From assembly GCF_013112485.1 (NCBI RefSeq), contig NZ_JABFHG010000003.1:520146-584145 (forward strand): a stretch of DNA of 64,000 nt, written 5' to 3'. The stretch is from Roseicella sp. DB1501 (GTDB lineage: Bacteria; Pseudomonadota; Alphaproteobacteria; Acetobacterales; Acetobacteraceae). The notes beneath the pieces were generated by a model. It saw only the letters and a program-made list of their open reading frames with translations, did no database searches and was not told where the DNA came from. Within the stretch, counting starts at the first letter, position 1. The number at the start of each line of letters is the position of its first letter. The translations under genes were made by a program, and so were the position numbers. Shown piece by piece: positions 7,225-14,909 of this stretch.

Positions 7225-7551
7225 ATGATGACCAGTGAAGTGAAGTGGACGCCGGGGCCTTGGGAAATCCAGGGGTACACCAACTATACAGGTTGGGCTG
7301 TCTATACACAAAACAGGGGGTGCATCGCAGAACGCTGGTATGCACAAAATCAAAAAGCTCCCTATGCCGATGAGCTTAAAGCCAACGCTTACCTAATCTC
7401 CGCTGCACCGGACCTGTATGCGGCTGCTGAAAAAGCCGAGTGTTTTATATCCGGCTTTGAAGGCGATGAGCTTCAGGAAGGCATTGCCGAGATGCTGGCA
7501 GACCTGCGTGGCGCAATAGCCAAAGCGAAAGGCGAGGTCAGCCATGGATAA
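7225..7551 (+). CDS. Phage protein with TPGPW opening
   Basis: 108 residues. WTPGPWEI at the start and LKANAYLISAAPDLYAAAEKA in the middle are the hallmarks of a small phage family found across tailed phages, function unknown. The C-terminal half is helical. An AGAGAGGAG site precedes the ATG pair. The next gene begins inside its last codons and starts with a related TPGP string, so the two may be paralogues. Confidence 0.72.
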   Translation: MMTSEVKWTPGPWEIQGYTNYTGWAVYTQNRGCIAERWYAQNQKAPYADELKANAYLISAAPDLYAAAEKAECFISGFEGDELQEGIAEMLADLRGAIAKAKGEVSHG

Positions 7552-7966
7552 CAGACACACGCCGGGGCCGGTATTCGTAGTCAAACATCCGGGCGGTGGT
7601 TGGTCGATCCAAGACCGGGATGGTGGAGTAGGTCGGTGCATTGCTATGCGGTACGGAGACAGCAGCGAGGATAACGCCCGCCTCCTTGCCGCCAGCTACA
7701 ACGCATTTGACGCTGCCGCCAGCCGCCTGAACCTGAACGCCGTCGAGCTGGCCGAACGGATGCAAAGCGGGATGCTGGCGGACCTGCTCAAAGCCTTGGA
7801 GGACCTGCATGGCAGCGCGCCGGAAGTGCAGGGTGGCATATGCCAGCATTGCGGGCGGGATTACATCGGGGATGACAGCATGGCCCTATCCGGCGATTGC
7901 CCGTCAGATGATTGCCCGGCGCATATTGCCCGTGTTCTGGCTGCCGAGGTGCGTGGAACCGTTTGA
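7544..7966 (+). CDS. Phage protein with TPGP opening and C-terminal zinc finger
   Basis: 140 residues. The N-terminal half repeats the TPGP...NARLLAASYNAFDAAA pattern of the preceding gene. The C-terminal part adds ICQHCGRDYIG...GDCPSDDCPAHI, a likely four-Cys zinc site. It overlaps the previous gene by 8 bp. It looks like a duplication followed by fusion to a zinc module. Confidence 0.68.
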   Translation: MDNRHTPGPVFVVKHPGGGWSIQDRDGGVGRCIAMRYGDSSEDNARLLAASYNAFDAAASRLNLNAVELAERMQSGMLADLLKALEDLHGSAPEVQGGICQHCGRDYIGDDSMALSGDCPSDDCPAHIARVLAAEVRGTV

Positions 7967-7993
7967 ACGCCTTCCCGCTATAAGAATTTAACC

Positions 7994-8006
7994 GCGCCAC
8001 TGGCGC
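7994..8006 (+). promoter_or_regulatory. Intercistronic leader hairpin
   Basis: GCGCC-ACT-GGCGC directly followed by AGAAAGTG. The GTG at 8012 or the ATG at 8024 begins a tiny frame. The base pairs differ from other copies, but the stem and the downstream AGAAAG are kept. Confidence 0.5.
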
Positions 8007-8011
8007 AGAAA

Positions 8012-8092
8012 GTGAATAAAACAATGACCAATCAAAAAGTATTAGCCGAACTGATAGGAGCCCTCCGCGCCGGGGTGAGGGCAGTACGATGA
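8012..8092 (+). CDS. Very small protein (26 residues, or 22 from ATG 8024)
   Basis: A short frame ending LAELIGALRAGVRAVR, with its TGA overlapping the ATG of the next gene (ATGA). The GTG start falls immediately after the leader hairpin and AGAAA, as in other hairpin-preceded genes. It may be a leader peptide coupling translation to the Lar-like gene. Support is context only. Confidence 0.4.
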   Translation: MNKTMTNQKVLAELIGALRAGVRAVR

Positions 8093-8349
8093 CTCTCGTG
8101 CATGGAACGGAATCCATAAGGTCGAGTGATCCTTATCTTAAACCATGCCCGTTTTGCGGCGGACCGGCTGATATTGTTTGTTACTCGGACGGACGCGGCC
8201 CTTGGTATGTGGCATGTGGCGGTCACATTTCCACGCTTGCAGAACTCGAAGCCCATAAATGTTCGGTCAAAGCGAGGACCCCAGGCATGGGGTCGCGTGA
8301 ATGCGCTATAACTGCTTGGAACAGCCGGATCGAAAATCAGCCAACGTAG
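8089..8349 (+). CDS. Lar-like restriction alleviation / zinc-finger protein
   Basis: 86 residues. LKPCPFCGGPADI followed by a second Cys/His pair and ECAITAWNSRIENQ at the end match the Lar family layout (CPFCGG...AxxxWNxR). Lar-type proteins of Rac and other prophages modulate host type I restriction. Many homologues are simply phage zinc-finger proteins, so the anti-restriction role is a family inference. The presence of two DNA methyltransferases and Mom in this element makes it plausible. Confidence 0.7.
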   Translation: MTLVHGTESIRSSDPYLKPCPFCGGPADIVCYSDGRGPWYVACGGHISTLAELEAHKCSVKARTPGMGSRECAITAWNSRIENQPT

Positions 8350-8368
8350 ATGCAAAAAGAGAGAGGAT

Positions 8369-8620
8369 ATGAGCTACAAGATTAACAATGGCGGACCTGC
8401 GTTTCCAAATACTGGTGATGATTGGCACTATTCGGAAACAGCTCTTACAAAACGGCAATGGTACGCGGGCATGGCTTTGCAGGCTTTGATTGATCCAAAG
8501 TTAAACGAGCTGCACGACACGGACGGATATGGACGTAGGAAATTAACACCCGCGCAAGACGCCGCTCAACGCGCCTTCGCATATGCCGACGCGATGATAG
8601 CCGCCGAACAACCCGAATAA
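8369..8620 (+). CDS. Conserved small phage protein (GGPAFP type)
   Basis: 83 residues with NNGGPAFPN at the start, LTKRQWYAGMALQALI in the middle and QRAFAYADAMIAA at the end. This is the layout of a widespread phage family (GGPAFP...GMxxRDYFAxxAL...AxxYADAM) of unknown function. An AGAGAGGA site precedes the ATG. Confidence 0.75.
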   Translation: MSYKINNGGPAFPNTGDDWHYSETALTKRQWYAGMALQALIDPKLNELHDTDGYGRRKLTPAQDAAQRAFAYADAMIAAEQPE

Positions 8621-8627
8621 CACACCG

Positions 8628-8640
8628 GCCCGCCGAGGGC
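8628..8640 (+). promoter_or_regulatory. Intercistronic leader hairpin
   Basis: GCCC-GCCGA-GGGC, followed by AGAAAGAGGAGAGA and the GTG at 8655. Confidence 0.5.
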
Positions 8641-8654
8641 AGAAAGAGGAGAGA

Positions 8655-9008
8655 GTGATAAACACATTGAATAAGTTCGCCCCACACGGCGGCTGGAGAG
8701 AAAGGGCTTATTATGTGGTGGACGTCAAGTTCACCCATGACAACCCGGAACATAAGGCGATCTTTTATACCGGCTTCCTGAATGGGGCTGACAAGTCGCC
8801 CGGTGGATATTCTGGATTGTTCAATCCTACATATGAGCCTGAATTCATCAAAGGCTGTCGCGGCATTCATTCCATGCGGGTTGTCTGCGAGATTCCTGAC
8901 ATGATGGGCGGCTATAACAGAATATCGAGTAAGAACTTGATCAAAGACCTGATGTTTACGTGCGACCAGTTGCAGCGTGCTATCGAGAAGGATGATGGCG
9001 CAGCCTGA
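8655..9008 (+). CDS. Hypothetical protein
   Basis: 117 residues from a GTG preceded by AGAGGAGAGA. It is alpha/beta with several aromatic strands (RAYYVVDVKFTHDNPEH, KAIFYTGFLNGADKSPGGY) and a C-terminal helix. No family recognised. It stands between two leader hairpins, in the run of small phage-type genes. Confidence 0.62.
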   Translation: MINTLNKFAPHGGWRERAYYVVDVKFTHDNPEHKAIFYTGFLNGADKSPGGYSGLFNPTYEPEFIKGCRGIHSMRVVCEIPDMMGGYNRISSKNLIKDLMFTCDQLQRAIEKDDGAA

Positions 9009-9024
9009 AACCGTACAAACGCCC

Positions 9025-9042
9025 CCGGCGGGCTATCGCCGG
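9025..9042 (+). promoter_or_regulatory. Intercistronic leader hairpin
   Basis: A 6-bp stem CCGGCG-GGCTAT-CGCCGG, preceded by ACCGTACAAACGCC and followed by AGAGAGATGAGGAGAAG and the GTG of the methyltransferase at 9060. One of the most stable copies. Confidence 0.6.
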
Positions 9043-9059
9043 AGAGAGATGAGGAGAAG

Positions 9060-10049
9060 GTGCCTGTTGAGATACTGCAAGGTGATTGCCGCGAGGTATT
9101 AAAATCGCTTCCAGATTGCAGCATAGATTGCGTTGTGACCAGTCCGCCCTACTTCGGCCTGCGGGATTACGGGGTCCATGGTCAGATTGGGCTAGAGGAA
9201 TCACCAACCGCATTTGTCTCGGAACTTGTATCGGTCTTCCGAGAAGTCCGCCGCATTTTAATCAACGATGGAACCGTGTGGCTGAATCTGGGAGACAGCT
9301 ATGCCGGATCGTGGGGCGCTCAAGGGCGGACTGGCGATATGGCAGATAGGTCCGTTGTTCATGCTCGTCAAATTGCAGCAGCACCTCGCAAAATGTCGCG
9401 GACCGGATCAATACCGGCGGGGTCGAACCTCAAAGCAAAAGACAGGATGCTAATACCGGCGCGTGTGGCGATTGCCTTGCAAGATGATGGATGGTGGGTC
9501 CGGGATGAAGTGATCTGGCACAAGCTGAACCCGATGCCTTCGAGCATTAAGGACCGAACCACCCCATGTCATGAGATGGTATACATGCTTTCGAAGTCAT
9601 CTCGGTATTACTACGACCATGAAGCGATACAAGAGGAATGTGTAAGCGATCATCCAAGCGGCAACGGCTTCAAGCGCGGTGCGCGGCTCTCCTATGCAAA
9701 TGCAGACGGGTCGGCGCGCGGTAATGATGCTCAATGGAATGACCTTGGCGGGAGGAGAAACAGGCGCAGCGTTTGGACTATTAACACAAAACCTTTCCCC
9801 GGTTCGCACTTCGCCACAATGCCGCCTGACCTGGCGGAACCCTGCATCCTCGCAGGTTGTCCGAAAGGTGGCACGGTACTCGATCCATTCGGTGGCGCAG
9901 GAACAACCGGCCTCGTCGCTGCTCGACACGGTCGCAATGCAGTCCTGATCGAGTTAAACCCTGAATATGCGCAAATGGCGGCGGACAGGATCAATGCTGA
10001 TTGTCCGATGTTCGCGGACGCGACGGTCAAGTCACTAGAGAAAGCATAA
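9060..10049 (+). CDS. Solitary SPPY-type DNA methyltransferase (N6-adenine or N4-cytosine)
   Basis: 329 residues. The catalytic motif TSPPYF (28-33) comes before the AdoMet motif DPFGGAGTTG (about 274-283), which is the beta-class order of CcrM/YhdJ-like enzymes. It starts EILQGDCREVLKSLPD, the usual opening of this family. No restriction enzyme lies nearby, so it is an orphan. SPPY enzymes methylate either adenine N6 or cytosine N4, and the sequence alone does not decide. It would modify element or host DNA to escape restriction or to alter regulation. The GTG start sits behind a leader hairpin. Confidence 0.9.
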   Translation: MPVEILQGDCREVLKSLPDCSIDCVVTSPPYFGLRDYGVHGQIGLEESPTAFVSELVSVFREVRRILINDGTVWLNLGDSYAGSWGAQGRTGDMADRSVVHARQIAAAPRKMSRTGSIPAGSNLKAKDRMLIPARVAIALQDDGWWVRDEVIWHKLNPMPSSIKDRTTPCHEMVYMLSKSSRYYYDHEAIQEECVSDHPSGNGFKRGARLSYANADGSARGNDAQWNDLGGRRNRRSVWTINTKPFPGSHFATMPPDLAEPCILAGCPKGGTVLDPFGGAGTTGLVAARHGRNAVLIELNPEYAQMAADRINADCPMFADATVKSLEKA

Positions 10050-10057
10050 CACCCCGC

Positions 10058-10074
10058 CCCACGCGGATCGTGGG
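10058..10074 (+). promoter_or_regulatory. Intercistronic leader hairpin
   Basis: A 6-bp stem CCCACG-CGGAT-CGTGGG, followed by AGAAAGACAAGGAGACC and the GTG at 10092. Confidence 0.6.
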
Positions 10075-10091
10075 AGAAAGACAAGGAGACC

Positions 10092-10691
10092 GTGACCAAA
10101 TCAGTATGGCTAAAAGACTTCAAACGCACTTGCCCCACCTATTCCCCATGGGGCGGCGTCCAGGACGAATCCTGCGCCAAGATCGGCAACCGGGAATTCC
10201 ATTTCGTCCATACCGCTGGGCATGGCGGCTTATGGCTCTCCCCTGAAGATCGTCTTCAGATGCCGGTTGGACATGGCCGGGAGTGGTGGGAGGAAGACTG
10301 CGAGGCCGCGATCCCGGTCTGGTGGTTCTGCCGCACCATGGTCCTGGCGGGCGATGAGTCCGAGTTCGTCGCGCTCTGTACCCAGTCCGTCAAAGCCTGG
10401 AACCCGGACATCTATGAAGCCCTGACCGGCGAGGTCATCCCGCTGGAAGAAAGCCATGTGAAGTGGCAACGCAAATTCGATGCCGACAACGCGGAGAATT
10501 TCGTCGTCCGCTCCGCCTTCGGTTCCTGGGCGCACTGGGTGCCGGACGGCATGGTCGGGGTGTTTGCACGCAAGGCCAAGGGCGAGGAGGCGTGCTTTCT
10601 GATCCCCGCTGCCGAGTACGCGAAGCGCGGCGGCGACTTCGTGGTCGATCCGGACCGCCACCAACGCATCCCGACGCCGGTGCAGCCATGA
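10092..10691 (+). CDS. DUF7007-like phage/plasmid protein
   Basis: 199 residues. The opening YSPWGGVQ...IGNREFHFVHTAGHGGLWLS and the acidic, Trp-rich segment GREWWEEDCEAAIPVWWF match DUF7007-type proteins of phages and plasmids, function unknown. A second half (FGSWAHWVPDGMVGVFARK) is beta-rich. It begins at GTG after a leader hairpin and overlaps the next gene by 4 bp. Confidence 0.7.
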   Translation: MTKSVWLKDFKRTCPTYSPWGGVQDESCAKIGNREFHFVHTAGHGGLWLSPEDRLQMPVGHGREWWEEDCEAAIPVWWFCRTMVLAGDESEFVALCTQSVKAWNPDIYEALTGEVIPLEESHVKWQRKFDADNAENFVVRSAFGSWAHWVPDGMVGVFARKAKGEEACFLIPAAEYAKRGGDFVVDPDRHQRIPTPVQP

Positions 10692-11074
10692 AGCTGTATT
10701 GCTGCGAATGCACCGCCGACGTCGAAGCCCGCCTGACGGACGGGCGCGAGATATACCCGCACCGCCCGGATCTCGGCTCGCTGCCTTTCTGGAAGTGCGA
10801 CACCTGCCACAATCACGTCGGCTGCCACCACAAGACGGCGAACCGGACACGTCCGCTGGGATGCATCCCATCCCCGGCCATGCGGCAGGCGCGCTCGCGC
10901 ATCCACGCCGTTCTCGATCCTCTCTGGAAATCGGGGCGGGTGCGGCGGAAGGCCGTCTATGCCCAACTCTCCACGCTGCTTGGCAGGGAGTACCACACCG
11001 GCGAGCTGCGGACGTTGGAGGAGGCGGAGAGGGTGCTGGAGGCAGTGCGCGGCATGGGGCAGGTGCAGCCATGA
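10688..11074 (+). CDS. Zinc-finger phage protein (DUF3268 type)
   Basis: 128 residues. A zinc ribbon (YCCECTADVEA...WKCDTCHNHVGCH) is followed by RPLGCIPSPAMRQARSRIHAV and LDPLWKSGRVRRKAVYAQLS. This is the layout of phage zinc-finger proteins of the DUF3268 family, in which the C-terminal helical part also occurs near DNA-acting genes. The ATG overlaps the previous stop (ATGA), and the next gene does the same, making a three-gene coupled unit. Confidence 0.78.
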   Translation: MKLYCCECTADVEARLTDGREIYPHRPDLGSLPFWKCDTCHNHVGCHHKTANRTRPLGCIPSPAMRQARSRIHAVLDPLWKSGRVRRKAVYAQLSTLLGREYHTGELRTLEEAERVLEAVRGMGQVQP

Positions 11075-11397
11075 GCGGCGTTCATCAGCAATGGGCAGAA
11101 GAACACGCAGCAGGGAAGACATGCGTCCGCATCGCCGCTGAATGCAAGGTGTCGCGGCTGGAAGTCGTCGCTGCGGTTCGCAGGAGGAAGATGGCGGAGC
11201 AGCTATTGGCTGAGCGTGCGAGGCGAAAGGCTGAACGGATACCAACATTTGAGCAAGCAAGGGCAGCGGCAGTCCCCTTTCATGCTCGGAAAGGCAACGT
11301 GGGCTTAATCAACCTTCTGGCCATTTTCGGGGCAACAAAGCTCAGCGAAGTTCCACCTGAAAAGCGACGGCAGTTTATCTATCTTTGCCAGCAGTGA
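11071..11397 (+). CDS. Small helix-turn-helix-like protein
   Basis: 108 residues, basic in the middle. CVRIAAECKVSRLEVVAAVR looks like a helix-turn-helix, followed by a long Arg/Lys-rich helix and a C-terminal domain ending VPPEKRRQFIYLCQQ. Translationally coupled to the zinc-finger gene. No family recognised; DNA binding is an inference from the helix pattern. Confidence 0.6.
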   Translation: MSGVHQQWAEEHAAGKTCVRIAAECKVSRLEVVAAVRRRKMAEQLLAERARRKAERIPTFEQARAAAVPFHARKGNVGLINLLAIFGATKLSEVPPEKRRQFIYLCQQ

Positions 11398-11409
11398 TTA
11401 ACAACCCGG

Positions 11410-11427
11410 CCAGCGCGGACCTGCTGG
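11410..11427 (+). promoter_or_regulatory. Intercistronic leader hairpin
   Basis: CCAGC-GCGGACCT-GCTGG, with the 3' arm abutting AGAAAGAGAAGGAGAGAA and the GTG at 11446. Confidence 0.6.
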
Positions 11428-11445
11428 AGAAAGAGAAGGAGAGAA

Positions 11446-11895
11446 GTGAGTCTAGACGTTTATCTGACGGTCAATGAGCCGGTGCCGAACGGAGGCAGCG
11501 GCATATTCATGCGCAAGGACGGCTCTAGCCAGAAGATCTCCCGCAAGGAATGGGATGATCTTTACCCTGGTCGTGAACCAGTCGTGGTCGAGCAATCACT
11601 AACAACGAACACCGTCTACTCGGCGAACATCACGCACAACCTCGGCCAGATGGCTGCTGAGGCCGGCATCTATGTGTGTTTGTGGCGGCCAGAGGAACAT
11701 GATCTGAAACGCGGCGCCGATTTGGTGGTGCCGCTCGAGAGGGGTTTGAAAATTCTTCGGGCGGACCCGGAGAGGTTCAAGGGGTTCAATCCTGAGAATG
11801 GCTGGGGGTCATACGAAGGCTTAGTACAATTTGTGGAAGCCTATCTCGATGCCTGCCGCGCTTATCCCGATGCCGATGTGCGGGCATGTCAGTGA
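11446..11895 (+). CDS. Conserved phage protein (MSLDVYL type)
   Basis: 149 residues. MSLDVYLTV at the start, then YSANITHNLGQMAAEAGIY, CLWRPEE, and FNPENGWGSYEGLVQFVEAY are strongly conserved features of a protein found in many phages and plasmids, function unknown. The GTG start follows a leader hairpin. Confidence 0.8.
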   Translation: MSLDVYLTVNEPVPNGGSGIFMRKDGSSQKISRKEWDDLYPGREPVVVEQSLTTNTVYSANITHNLGQMAAEAGIYVCLWRPEEHDLKRGADLVVPLERGLKILRADPERFKGFNPENGWGSYEGLVQFVEAYLDACRAYPDADVRACQ

Positions 11896-12212
11896 ATCCC
11901 TACCCAACCCGCCCCGGCTTCTCCGCCCGTGTAGCCTTCGCTGCCAACGCCCTGCGCCTGTGCGGGGAGGGCAGGGACGAGAGGATCGACCGCAGCACCG
12001 GCGAGGTCTTCAGCCGCGTCCATAGCCGCGAGATGGACAACTGCTTCGAGATGGATGACGGCGAGGCGGTCGTCTGGGCCCTCATGGACAAAGCCAAGGA
12101 CGATCCCGTCCTCATGCGCGGGATCGAGCGTATGTGCGGCAATGCACGCGCGCTGGATCACTGGCGCAAGGTCGGGGCTTATGCCGGGCCGCAGCTGACG
12201 CTCAAGCTTTAA
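11886..12212 (+). CDS. Hypothetical protein
   Basis: 108 residues, overlapping the previous gene by 10 bp. A charged central segment (GEGRDERIDRSTGEVFSR) is followed by helices (DDGEAVVWALMDKAKDDP, LMRGIERMCGNARALDHW). No family recognised. It is the last gene of this plus-strand run and meets a minus-strand small frame tail to tail. Confidence 0.58.
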   Translation: MSVNPYPTRPGFSARVAFAANALRLCGEGRDERIDRSTGEVFSRVHSREMDNCFEMDDGEAVVWALMDKAKDDPVLMRGIERMCGNARALDHWRKVGAYAGPQLTLKL

Positions 12213-12289
12213 GCCTGGGCGGCGTAGCTGGCGTAGTGCGACACCCACGGCGAGCCGATATGGCATGCAGTTGCAACGCAATCTGCCAT
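12209..12289 (-). CDS. Very small protein (26 residues)
   Basis: Begins MADCVATACHIGSPWV with a GGGGGAG ribosome site nine bases upstream. The stop overlaps the converging gene end. Just upstream, a second tiny frame (12306-12380, GTG start, ending KCMVAPAS) lies in the reading frame of the NYN gene after its stop, so this stretch could be remains of longer genes. Support is the ribosome site only. Confidence 0.33.
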   Translation of the reverse strand: MADCVATACHIGSPWVSHYASYAAQA

Positions 12290-12401
12290 CGTGATCTCCC
12301 CCGCATCAGCTCGCCGGCGCGACCATGCATTTGAAGGGATGGCCACCGTCGCGCGCGAGGTCCTGGATCGTGTTCACCACGGCCTCGGCCCGCGCCCGCC
12401 C

Positions 12402-12908
12402 TCACCCCCTCCCAATCACCGCCCTCAAATCCTCGATCCCGACATAGGCGTCTGCCTGCCGGCGCAGCTCGTCGGCCAGAACGTCACGGGAGCTGATGAC
12501 GGTGACGCGGACGCCCTTGCGCTGCACCGATGCGACGAGAGGCCGGAAATCGCCGTCGCCGGACATGAGGATTATGTGGTCCAAGCCAGAAGCCATTTCC
12601 ATCATGTCGACGGCGAGATCGACATCCATATTGCCCTTGGTGCGCACCTGGCCATCCGGCGCGGTGAACTCCTTCGCGGGCTTGGTGACGACGCTGTAGC
12701 CGTTATAGGCAAGATAATCTATCAAGCGTTGCAAAGGTGTGTAGTTGTCAGCATCGGTTTGGACGCCCGTATAATACAATGCCCGGACCAACGCGCCCTG
12801 CGTCCTGAAATACTCAAGCAACCGGCTATAATCGATCTGGAAGCCAAGAGCCTTCGCTGAAGCGTACAGGTTCGCCCCATCGATGAACACAGCAAGCCGG
12901 TCGCGCAT
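12402..12908 (-). CDS. NYN-domain (LabA/DUF88-like) ribonuclease-like protein
   Basis: 168 residues, a complete NYN domain. Acidic positions typical of this PIN-like nuclease fold are visible: D10 in VFIDGANLY, D95/D97 region in GNMDVDLAVDMME and the SGDGDFRPLV string. LabA/DUF88 proteins are metal-dependent RNases or RNA-binding proteins. Role here is unknown. It heads a small minus-strand group set apart from the plus-strand phage genes. Confidence 0.85.
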   Translation of the reverse strand: MRDRLAVFIDGANLYASAKALGFQIDYSRLLEYFRTQGALVRALYYTGVQTDADNYTPLQRLIDYLAYNGYSVVTKPAKEFTAPDGQVRTKGNMDVDLAVDMMEMASGLDHIILMSGDGDFRPLVASVQRKGVRVTVISSRDVLADELRRQADAYVGIEDLRAVIGRG

Positions 12909-12962
12909 AAATGCCCTTCGCTAACCCGTCGAAACCGGGGCGCCCCCCGCACCCCGGCCCTC

Positions 12963-13127
12963 CTATCGCTGGCTTCGATGGTACTGGACCATCCCCGCCA
13001 CCGACAGAACCGTCATCAGGGCCGTCGCCACGATCCATAACTGGGATACAGGCCGGGTGAGCGCCAGGGCCGCAAACAGGACGGTGATGGCGATGCATCC
13101 CAGCAGATCGCGCAGCTTGACCCGCAT
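12963..13127 (-). CDS. Small two-helix membrane protein (54 residues)
   Basis: A 54-residue frame with two hydrophobic segments (CIAITVLFAALAL and LWIVATALMTVLSVAGMV) joined by TRPVSQ, and a basic end YHRSQR. A GGAGG site precedes the ATG. The start shares a base with the upstream stop (TGATG), so it is translationally coupled to the 168-residue gene. Too little for a function. Confidence 0.55.
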   Translation of the reverse strand: MRVKLRDLLGCIAITVLFAALALTRPVSQLWIVATALMTVLSVAGMVQYHRSQR

Positions 13128-13633
13128 CAGTTGCCTCCGCTCGGGCCGTTATAGTCGAAGATGACGCTGCCCTCCGGCAATGGCTGACCGGCGGCGTTAC
13201 CCATGCCGACTTCCATCATCCCTGCATAGCCGTCCGCCTCGCCGGTCCAGGATGTCGGCGTCATCAGGGTGCCGAGATCGGTGAGCGTCGGTTCCGCCGT
13301 CGCCGCCATGCCGAGAGCCCCGGCGCCGAGCGTGTAGGGGTTCTCGTTGACGACGCCATCGATCACGCCGAGCGTCCCCGCCGCGAACCCTGCATAGTCC
13401 TGCCAGGTCCCGACATAGGGGCTGGCCGGATCAGGCGCCATGCCGATCGGCAGGCCGGAATTCGGGTCGAGAATGCCGGTGGCGGGCGGCGACATGATCG
13501 TCCCGTCCGGCGTGAGGGTCCAGCCTTCCGCGATCTCCGCCGGCGACAACTCGAGCCCGCTGTCCGGATTGAAGTATCCGGCGTGCATGACGATGTCGTC
13601 CGGCGACATCGAATCCATCCAGTAGTCACCCAT
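13127..13633 (-). CDS. Hypothetical Gly/Pro/Met-rich protein
   Basis: 168 residues, low in charge, with many Gly, Pro and Met (GYFNPDSGLELSP, GTIMSPPATGILDPNSGLPIG, YTLGAGALGMAA). There is no clear signal peptide. A mostly hydrophobic middle could associate with membrane or form an extended structure. Coupled to the 54-residue membrane protein. No family recognised. Confidence 0.6.
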   Translation of the reverse strand: MGDYWMDSMSPDDIVMHAGYFNPDSGLELSPAEIAEGWTLTPDGTIMSPPATGILDPNSGLPIGMAPDPASPYVGTWQDYAGFAAGTLGVIDGVVNENPYTLGAGALGMAATAEPTLTDLGTLMTPTSWTGEADGYAGMMEVGMGNAAGQPLPEGSVIFDYNGPSGGN

Positions 13634-13717
13634 AACCTTGCCTCCAGCGCCAGGTCGCGACTAATCCACCCCGCAAGGGCGCTGCCTGCGGGCCGGAAGC
13701 TCGGGGAGTGGCTGCGG

Positions 13718-14188
13718 TCAGGTCTCCGGCGGCAATCGCTCGGCGATGCAGGCGCGGAAGGCCGCGACGACAGGCTCAGGCACGTTCAGCGCGACCCGCA
13801 TGGGATCGCGGCCGATGCTGATGGTGGCCTCGCGCGCGGTCGTCATCGCATCCACGGTGCGCATGAAGGCGGGCCACTGGTTGACGAAGCTGACTGTCAG
13901 GCTGGCGCGGTCGATGATGTAAGGCGACCGCATGCGCTCACCGGTGTTGAACTGCAGGGTGATGTCGCCGGGCGGGACGTCCTGCCAGCTGGCCTTGCGG
14001 ACCTGCAGGAAGCCGAAGGGGCGCTCCCGACCGGCCTGCGCCTTGAACCACAGCGCGGCGTCCTTGGTCTCGGTCCCCACGGCGCAGGTCTTCGGCAGGA
14101 ACACGGCCGTCCAGTCGCCGTCGCGGGCGAGGACGGTCTGGGCATGGGCGGTGCCGGTCAGGAGCAGCGCGGCAAGGGCAAGTCGCAT
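13718..14188 (-). CDS. Secreted periplasmic protein of unknown function
   Basis: 156 residues with a Sec signal peptide (MRLALAALLLTGTAHAQ, cleavage probably after AHA). The mature part is beta-rich with one Cys near each end (PKTCAVG and FRACIAE), which could form a disulfide. Size and layout recall the small secreted proteins of alphaproteobacteria related to invasion-associated locus B, but I cannot confirm that. It is transcribed away from the phage gene at 14442. Confidence 0.68.
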   Translation of the reverse strand: MRLALAALLLTGTAHAQTVLARDGDWTAVFLPKTCAVGTETKDAALWFKAQAGRERPFGFLQVRKASWQDVPPGDITLQFNTGERMRSPYIIDRASLTVSFVNQWPAFMRTVDAMTTAREATISIGRDPMRVALNVPEPVVAAFRACIAERLPPET

Positions 14189-14408
14189 GAACGCCTCCGG
14201 GGCCGAGCTTCATGCCGCGTGATGCGTCGGTCCAGTCAAAGGTCGCGTGATCGCGAGGCAATTTAATATCGGGTCGGGGCATTAAATTCAGGGTTGGGGT
14301 TGCGATTGAAATACGAAAGGAAATTGCGGCGAATGTGTTTGAAGTAAATAAACTGCACGTGCTAAAACTGCATATGCTCTTAAAACATAAGGGCGGGTTT
14401 AATGCCGG

Positions 14409-14426
14409 CCACCGGGGAACGGGTGG
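14409..14426 (+). promoter_or_regulatory. Intercistronic leader hairpin
   Basis: CCACC-GGGGAACG-GGTGG, with the 3' arm abutting AGAAAGAAGGAGATC and the GTG at 14442. It follows a 200-bp AT-rich divergent region, so here the element stands at the head of a transcript rather than between two genes. Confidence 0.6.
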
Positions 14427-14441
14427 AGAAAGAAGGAGATC

Positions 14442-14909
14442 GTGGAAACCAAGTCTTACAATACAATCGATAAATCCGAATGGCCGCGTGGCGAGTGGGA
14501 TAACGAGCCAGATAAGGTTCAATGGCAAGATCAGGCTACTCAGCTGCCTTGTCTGGCCGTTCGCGGTCCGGGCGGTCACTGGTGCGGATATGTCGGCGTA
14601 TCCGAGGGGCATCCATATTTTAAAAAAGAATATGATGCTTGCGATGTCCAGGTTCACTGGGGCCTGACTTATTCCGATCATTGCCAGGAAACAGAAAGTG
14701 AGTGCGATGGTGTCTGCCATCAGCCGGATGAAAGCGAAACCGACAATGTCTGGTGGCTCGGCTTCGACTGCGCTCATTCCGGAGATATGACGCCGAAGTG
14801 GGCTACGTATTTCGCCTATCGTGCTGGCCTCGACACCTATCGCAACTTGGCGTTCGTGCAGGCGGAATGCGCTAGCCTTGCGCAGCAGCTCAAGACGGTC
14901 GCCCCATGA
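14442..14909 (+). CDS. Conserved Trp/Cys-rich phage protein
   Basis: 155 residues. EPDKVQWQD, LPCLAVRGPGGHWCGYVGV, VHWGLTYSDHC and VWWLGFDCAHSGDMTP are closely spaced signatures of a widespread phage protein of unknown function. At least six Cys and several His residues suggest a metal site. GTG start after a leader hairpin; overlaps the next gene by 4 bp. Confidence 0.8.
   Translation: METKSYNTIDKSEWPRGEWDNEPDKVQWQDQATQLPCLAVRGPGGHWCGYVGVSEGHPYFKKEYDACDVQVHWGLTYSDHCQETESECDGVCHQPDESETDNVWWLGFDCAHSGDMTPKWATYFAYRAGLDTYRNLAFVQAECASLAQQLKTVAP

Noticed and set aside
12306..12380. 24-codon frame after the NYN stop, in the same frame
   Set aside because: Could be read-through or a gene remnant; too short and without a ribosome site to list as a gene.
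13938..14777. Hydrophobic 279-codon frame on the minus strand
   Set aside because: Looks like a membrane protein in part, but is antisense to a clearly conserved phage gene (14442) and then out of frame with the signal-peptide gene at 13718.
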